Of a DNA stretch of 44,774 nt, positions 41,085-44,774 are shown in pieces; the first letter of the stretch is position 1, and every line of letters begins with the position of its first letter. The stretch is from Bacteroidales bacterium UBA3663 (GTDB lineage Bacteria; Bacteroidota; Bacteroidia; Bacteroidales; UBA3663). The stretch is from positions 1 to 44,774 of the forward strand of contig DFJU01000045.1 of the NCBI GenBank assembly GCA_002373755.1, read 5' to 3'. The translations under genes were made by a program, and so were the position numbers. Below the pieces are notes generated by a model that was given only the letters and a program-made list of their open reading frames with translations, did no database searches and had not been told where the DNA came from.

Positions 41085-44000
41085 TCAGAATCCGACCTTC
41101 AGTGTGGCTGTAAATTGCTTTGGCATGGGCGATGCGACACCGCCGGCATTGAAGAACTCAGGGTCCTGTCCATTCAGCTTCTTGTCGGCATAGAGCAGAC
41201 AGATATTCGTGGCGCTCAACTTGAGCCCGAGGTTGCTCAGATGGCATTTTTCGACGAAACCGCGCGGCGCATTGTAGCCGACGGCGACCTCCTTCAGACG
41301 GACGAAATCGCCTTTTGCGACGCGCACGTCCGAATAGTTGTATGCCTGATAGGCGGTCCGCAACACTGCCTCGCCGTAACGCTCACGCTGTTCGCGCGAG
41401 ACGAGCACCGGGACGTCGGTCTTTGCCTCGTCGCCCGGCACCATCCAGCGGTTCTTGAACTCGCGTGGCAGGTTGACCAAGTCGTTGTACTCCGAGCTGA
41501 ACACCGGATTGAGGCGAACCACGTTGCCGCCGCTGTAGGTCAGATAGACGTCGAGCGAAAGGCCGCCCCACTTTGCATCGTAGGCAAACGTGTTGCTCCA
41601 CGAGCCATAGAATGTCGGATCGGTCGAGCCCTCATAGTGGAGGAAATCGGTCAAGTTGCTGGAGGCCTGCATGTCGATGTCGCCCACAGTGAGCACTCCG
41701 TTTTCGTTGTAAACCAGCGGCAAGCCCTCTTCGTTGAGACCGCCGAAGCGGTAGCTGAACAGCGAGCGCACCGGATAGCCCTCCATCGGATAGCCCATGT
41801 TCGTCACCAGGTTGACGGCCGTGCACGACGTGTTGAGGCCGGTGATTTCGTTCTTCACGTGCGTGTAGTTCACGTCGGTGGTCCACTTGAAGTTTTTTGT
41901 CTTGACTGGCACGACCGACACACCGACCTCGATGCCGTTCGACTCCATGTCGGCCACGTTGGCCATCTTCGAGATCTGTCCGCCGACGCCCTGCGTGTTG
42001 GTCAGGCCGATGAGGTCGAAATTGTCGCGCCAATATGCATCGAACGTAACCGCTACGCGATTTTCGAGCAACGAGAAGTCGGTTCCGACGTTCAGTTCGT
42101 GCTTTTTCTCGTAGGTAAGTTCGTCGTTTGCCAGGCTGGAGATGTAGATTGCGCTCTCGGCAGCCGAAGTGGTCGGACGCCATGCGTTGTGCGTCATGTA
42201 GATGACCTGCGCATTGGTGACGTCGCTCGGTCCGGTGTCGGCCGTAAGCGAATAGGAAAGTCGGAAATTCATGGCCGACAGGAGCGACTGGTTCCGGAAC
42301 CATTCTTCGCTGTCAACGTTCCAGCTGCCCGAGATGTTCCACGTCGGCAACCAGCGGCTCTGATGGCTCTTGCCCAACCGGTTGGTGCCCTCGTAGCGCA
42401 ATGTGCCGTTCAGGATGTAGCGTTGCGCGTAAGAGTAGGTTGCGGTGCCGTAGAATGCCAACGAATTTGTGCGCATGAACGACTCGCCGAAGTAGTCGCT
42501 GTTCTCCTCGTTCAACTGTTTGAGCCACTGGTAGGGCGAAAAGACGACGCCACCATTTTCATACTGGTAACCCCAGCCCGTCCACTTGCTCGTCGTCTGC
42601 TTGTAGGTCTCCAATTCGCTGCCCACGAAGACGTTTACGATGTTGTTGTCGCCGATGAGCCCGCGATACTGCATCGTGGCGCGATAGTCGGTTGACCGCA
42701 AGTTGTAGTCCGTCTGATATTTGATGCCGCCCTTGGGCAACACCGTCTCAGGCAGGCCGGAACTGCCGTCGGGGTCGGTATAGAGGAAACTATTCTCGTC
42801 CTGCACGGTCGAATTCGGGTCACGGCCGGCCTCGATGCCTGCGCGATAGGCATTAGCCAGATTGGACTTGTCTTTCACGTTGTGGACGAGCTTCGTGTGC
42901 TGATAGCGTGCGGCGATCAAGCCGTTCAACTCGATGCTGTGATTCTTGGTGCGCAATGCCTTCCACTGCAATTCGCCACGGAACATGAGGTCGTTCACCT
43001 CAAATTCGTTGTAGTTGTTGCGCAGCTCGTTGAAGATGTTGAAATCGGAATAGAAGCGCGTGTAGCTTTCGTCCGGGTCAAGGCAACGGGCCGTGTTGAG
43101 CGCATAGCTGAACGGATTGATGTCGAAGCCGCGTTTCACTTCGCCGGTAACGACATCGACCGTCTGATCGAGCGTGCCGGGAGCCTCCTGACGACGATGG
43201 CTGTCGATCGAAGCGAGCTTAACCGTGAGGTTCGGCAGGATGTCGTACGACACGTTGCCGTTGAATGTGTATCGCTGCACCTCCGAACGCTTGTACCAGC
43301 CCGGATCGTTCATCACCGAGGCCGAAACGTAGCTCTTGCTCTTGTCCGAACCGCTCGAAATGCTTACGGAATGGGTCTGTGCGACGGCATTGCTGAACAA
43401 TTCGTCAAACCAGTCGGTGTTGCGGAATTCGGCCGCCTGCAAATAGGCGTTCTTGGCCGATGTCGTATTCTCCAGACCGAATTGGCCGTTCTCGTACGAT
43501 CGGATCAGCTGATACATCTTGCCGTAGATGCCGGAATTTTCGGCGTTGACCAGATTCTCGATGCCGAACCAGCCCTTGCTTTCCAACTCGCGATAGACCG
43601 ACATGATTTCCTGCGAATTCATGATGTTGAAGTTGCGGTACGACGGTTTCAGTCGCGTAGAGAACTCGCCCGTATAGTTGAGATGCGAACTGCCACCGGC
43701 CGATTTCTTCGTCGTCACGACCACGACGCCAGCCATCGCCCTCGCGCCGTATATTGAAGTTGCCGAGCCGTCTTTCAGCACGGTGAGCGACTCGATGTCA
43801 TCGGCATTAAGACCTGCCACGGCCGATGAAACCAGCGTCTTCACATCGCCGCTCGACAGTTCTTCGGCCGTCACATCGACATTGTCTTCATAGATTACGC
43901 CGTCAATCACCCACAATGGCTTCGAATTGCCGTAGATGGAGGTTGCACCACGCACACGAATTTTTGGTGCAGCACCGAACGTGCCGCTCACATTCGTCAC

Positions 44001-44468
44001 CTGCACGCCGCTCAGACGGCCCTCCAGACTGCGGCTCACGTCCGACATTCCTGCCAGTTGCGTTTCGGCCGCCATGATTTTCTGGCTCGCGCCCGTAAAG
44101 AGGCGCTTGTCCTGTTGGCCGACACCTGTCGAAACCACCTCGACCTCTTCGAGCTGCTGGTTGCTGCTCTGCAGGACGATGCGCTGATGCTGCGCCACGG
44201 GGATTTCCTGGCTTTCCATGCCGATGTAGCTGACGACGAGGGTTGTAACGTCGGCAGGCACATCCAAATGGAAATTACCATCAATGTCGGTTGCTGTTCC
44301 GATGCCGGTACGGCCTTTCACCGTCACTGCGGCACCGATAATAGGTTCATTGTCTTCGGCTGAAATAACGACGCCCGATGCCGTCTTTTTTCCTTGAGCA
44401 AGGGCTGTCGCACAGATAAGGGTCGCCAACAGACAGACACAAAACACTTGTCGTAGTGTATTTTTCAT
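41085..44468 (-). CDS. SusC/RagA-family TonB-dependent transporter
   Basis: This 1127-aa outer-membrane transporter has a signal peptide (ending near ALAQ, residue 25). A carboxypeptidase-regulatory-like domain (about 28-110, SGVVISAEDNEPIIGAAVTVKG) precedes the plug (EEVEVVSTGVGQQDKRLFTGA, ..SVRG-like KIRVRGATSIYGNSKPLWVIDGV, LKDGSATSIYGARAMAGVVVVTTKK). A 22-strand barrel follows and ends TATLKVGF. It opens the five-gene operon and pairs with the SusD gene downstream. Together with TonB it imports a substrate too large for porins. The upstream TATATTTG box probably drives the whole operon. Confidence 0.95.
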   Translation of the reverse strand: MKNTLRQVFCVCLLATLICATALAQGKKTASGVVISAEDNEPIIGAAVTVKGRTGIGTATDIDGNFHLDVPADVTTLVVSYIGMESQEIPVAQHQRIVLQSSNQQLEEVEVVSTGVGQQDKRLFTGASQKIMAAETQLAGMSDVSRSLEGRLSGVQVTNVSGTFGAAPKIRVRGATSIYGNSKPLWVIDGVIYEDNVDVTAEELSSGDVKTLVSSAVAGLNADDIESLTVLKDGSATSIYGARAMAGVVVVTTKKSAGGSSHLNYTGEFSTRLKPSYRNFNIMNSQEIMSVYRELESKGWFGIENLVNAENSGIYGKMYQLIRSYENGQFGLENTTSAKNAYLQAAEFRNTDWFDELFSNAVAQTHSVSISSGSDKSKSYVSASVMNDPGWYKRSEVQRYTFNGNVSYDILPNLTVKLASIDSHRRQEAPGTLDQTVDVVTGEVKRGFDINPFSYALNTARCLDPDESYTRFYSDFNIFNELRNNYNEFEVNDLMFRGELQWKALRTKNHSIELNGLIAARYQHTKLVHNVKDKSNLANAYRAGIEAGRDPNSTVQDENSFLYTDPDGSSGLPETVLPKGGIKYQTDYNLRSTDYRATMQYRGLIGDNNIVNVFVGSELETYKQTTSKWTGWGYQYENGGVVFSPYQWLKQLNEENSDYFGESFMRTNSLAFYGTATYSYAQRYILNGTLRYEGTNRLGKSHQSRWLPTWNISGSWNVDSEEWFRNQSLLSAMNFRLSYSLTADTGPSDVTNAQVIYMTHNAWRPTTSAAESAIYISSLANDELTYEKKHELNVGTDFSLLENRVAVTFDAYWRDNFDLIGLTNTQGVGGQISKMANVADMESNGIEVGVSVVPVKTKNFKWTTDVNYTHVKNEITGLNTSCTAVNLVTNMGYPMEGYPVRSLFSYRFGGLNEEGLPLVYNENGVLTVGDIDMQASSNLTDFLHYEGSTDPTFYGSWSNTFAYDAKWGGLSLDVYLTYSGGNVVRLNPVFSSEYNDLVNLPREFKNRWMVPGDEAKTDVPVLVSREQRERYGEAVLRTAYQAYNYSDVRVAKGDFVRLKEVAVGYNAPRGFVEKCHLSNLGLKLSATNICLLYADKKLNGQDPEFFNAGGVASPMPKQFTATLKVGF

Positions 44469-44491
44469 TGCTATCTTGTTTTTTACGCGGG

Positions 44492-44499
44492 CAAATATA
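44492..44499 (-). promoter_or_regulatory. -7 box of the SusC operon
   Basis: On the minus strand TATATTTG matches TAnnTTTG exactly. A TTG lies at 44525-44527, but at about 25 bp it is farther than the usual 19-21-bp spacer, so the -33 element is uncertain. The predicted leader is only about 18 nt. Confidence 0.6.
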
Positions 44500-44601
44500 C
44501 GTTAAAATATTTTAAATTGTATTACAAGGTGTTACAAGTTGCCGATTTTTCTTCCACTACGCGATTTTTGGGCACAGCGGCCCGACATTTCTTTTTCATC
44601 G

Positions 44602-44637
44602 CAAAAAAATAGAGGCCATCCGCAATCGGACGACCTC
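44602..44637 (-). terminator. intrinsic terminator of the aldolase gene
   Basis: On the minus strand GAGGTCGTCCG and CGGATGGCCTC (11-bp arms with two G:U pairs, ATTG loop) are followed by TATTTTTTT. It starts 24 bp past the stop codon at 44662. Confidence 0.88.
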
Positions 44638-44661
44638 CATCGTATTTGTCAAAAGATTGAT

Positions 44662-44774
44662 TTAGAGCTTGTCGTTTGAACCCAGCACGTCAACAATCTT
44701 GTGGATGTACATCTGCTTCATGGCCTCACGAGCAGGAGTCAGATACTGACGTGGGTCGAAGTGCGATGGGTTCT
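44662..44774 (-). CDS. class II fructose-bisphosphate aldolase, C-terminal end (partial)
   Basis: Only the last 37 codons are in the window; the gene continues past 44774. The frame reads NPSHFDPRQYLTPAR..., then MKQMYIHKIVDVLGSNDKL and a TAA stop, which matches the C-terminus of Bacteroidales class II (zinc-dependent) aldolases. The enzyme splits fructose-1,6-bisphosphate into glyceraldehyde-3-phosphate and dihydroxyacetone phosphate in glycolysis. The assignment rests on the short tail only. Its own terminator follows. Confidence 0.8.
   Translation of the reverse strand, partial: NPSHFDPRQYLTPAREAMKQMYIHKIVDVLGSNDKL

Noticed and set aside
40896..42695. Plus-strand open frame of 599 codons opposite SusD/SusC
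   Set aside because: It is antisense to clear SusC and SusD coding sequence, has no family motif and spans the boundary between both genes.
1..44774. CRISPR array, tRNA or rRNA gene
   Set aside because: No regularly spaced repeat-spacer series, cloverleaf or rRNA segment was found on reading both strands.

Overview
The window is chromosomal DNA from a Bacteroidota, most likely order Bacteroidales (a Muribaculaceae- or Prevotellaceae-like gut commensal). The evidence is SusC/SusD outer-membrane pairs, GH127/GH97/GH43 glycosidases, Bacteroidota-specific families (DUF3857, DUF5606, DUF5683, DUF6175, DUF4302), and -7 promoter boxes of the Bacteroidota form TAnnTTTG instead of sigma70 boxes. Coding GC is fairly high (high fifties by eye). 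One AT-rich island lies at about 24.5-25.9 kb. No tRNA, rRNA, CRISPR array or complete insertion sequence was seen.

Layout. (1) 0.3-10.2 kb is an arabinose/galactose-directed glycosidase cluster: a GH127-type lipoprotein on the minus strand, and divergently a GH97, a multidomain GH43 and a second GH127-type enzyme on the plus strand. The divergent region carries operator-like repeats, and a GC-rich palindromic repeat family sits at gene boundaries. (2) 10.2-14.2 kb has two overlapping DUF3857 transglutaminase-like secreted proteins, one with and one without the catalytic residues, followed by a small secreted protein. (3) 15.4-24.3 kb is a core block: DUF5606, lpxB and surE on the minus strand, and parA-parB-DUF5683-lytic transglycosylase-relA/spoT on the plus strand. 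(4) 24.5-26.3 kb is an AT-rich accessory island with a truncated RHS protein whose tip resembles an L,D-transpeptidase, plus an adjacent small exported protein that could be its immunity partner, inserted beside the remnant of a plus-strand gene. (5) 26.3-32.1 kb is a seven-gene minus-strand operon made entirely of exported proteins (two paralogues, one predicted outer-membrane barrel, DUF6175 and others) with no assigned function. (6) A bile-acid:sodium-symporter-family transporter lies at 32.7-33.7 kb. (7) 33.8-44.5 kb is a tight five-gene operon: SusC, SusD, zinc metallopeptidase lipoprotein, DUF4302 lipoprotein, and a 1018-aa exported protein with a BACON-like C-terminus. (8) The 3' end of a class II fructose-bisphosphate aldolase gene closes the window.

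How the genes fit together. Block 1 probably trims arabinose- and galactose-containing oligosaccharides in the periplasm or at the surface, using an import pair encoded elsewhere. Block 3 links lipid A synthesis, chromosome segregation, murein cleavage and (p)ppGpp signalling; its Rel protein keeps synthetase residues but has lost two catalytic hydrolase residues. Blocks 4, 5 and 7 hold the least-described biology. Two short words, CTACGCG and TCGGCCGA, are strongly over-represented across the whole window.
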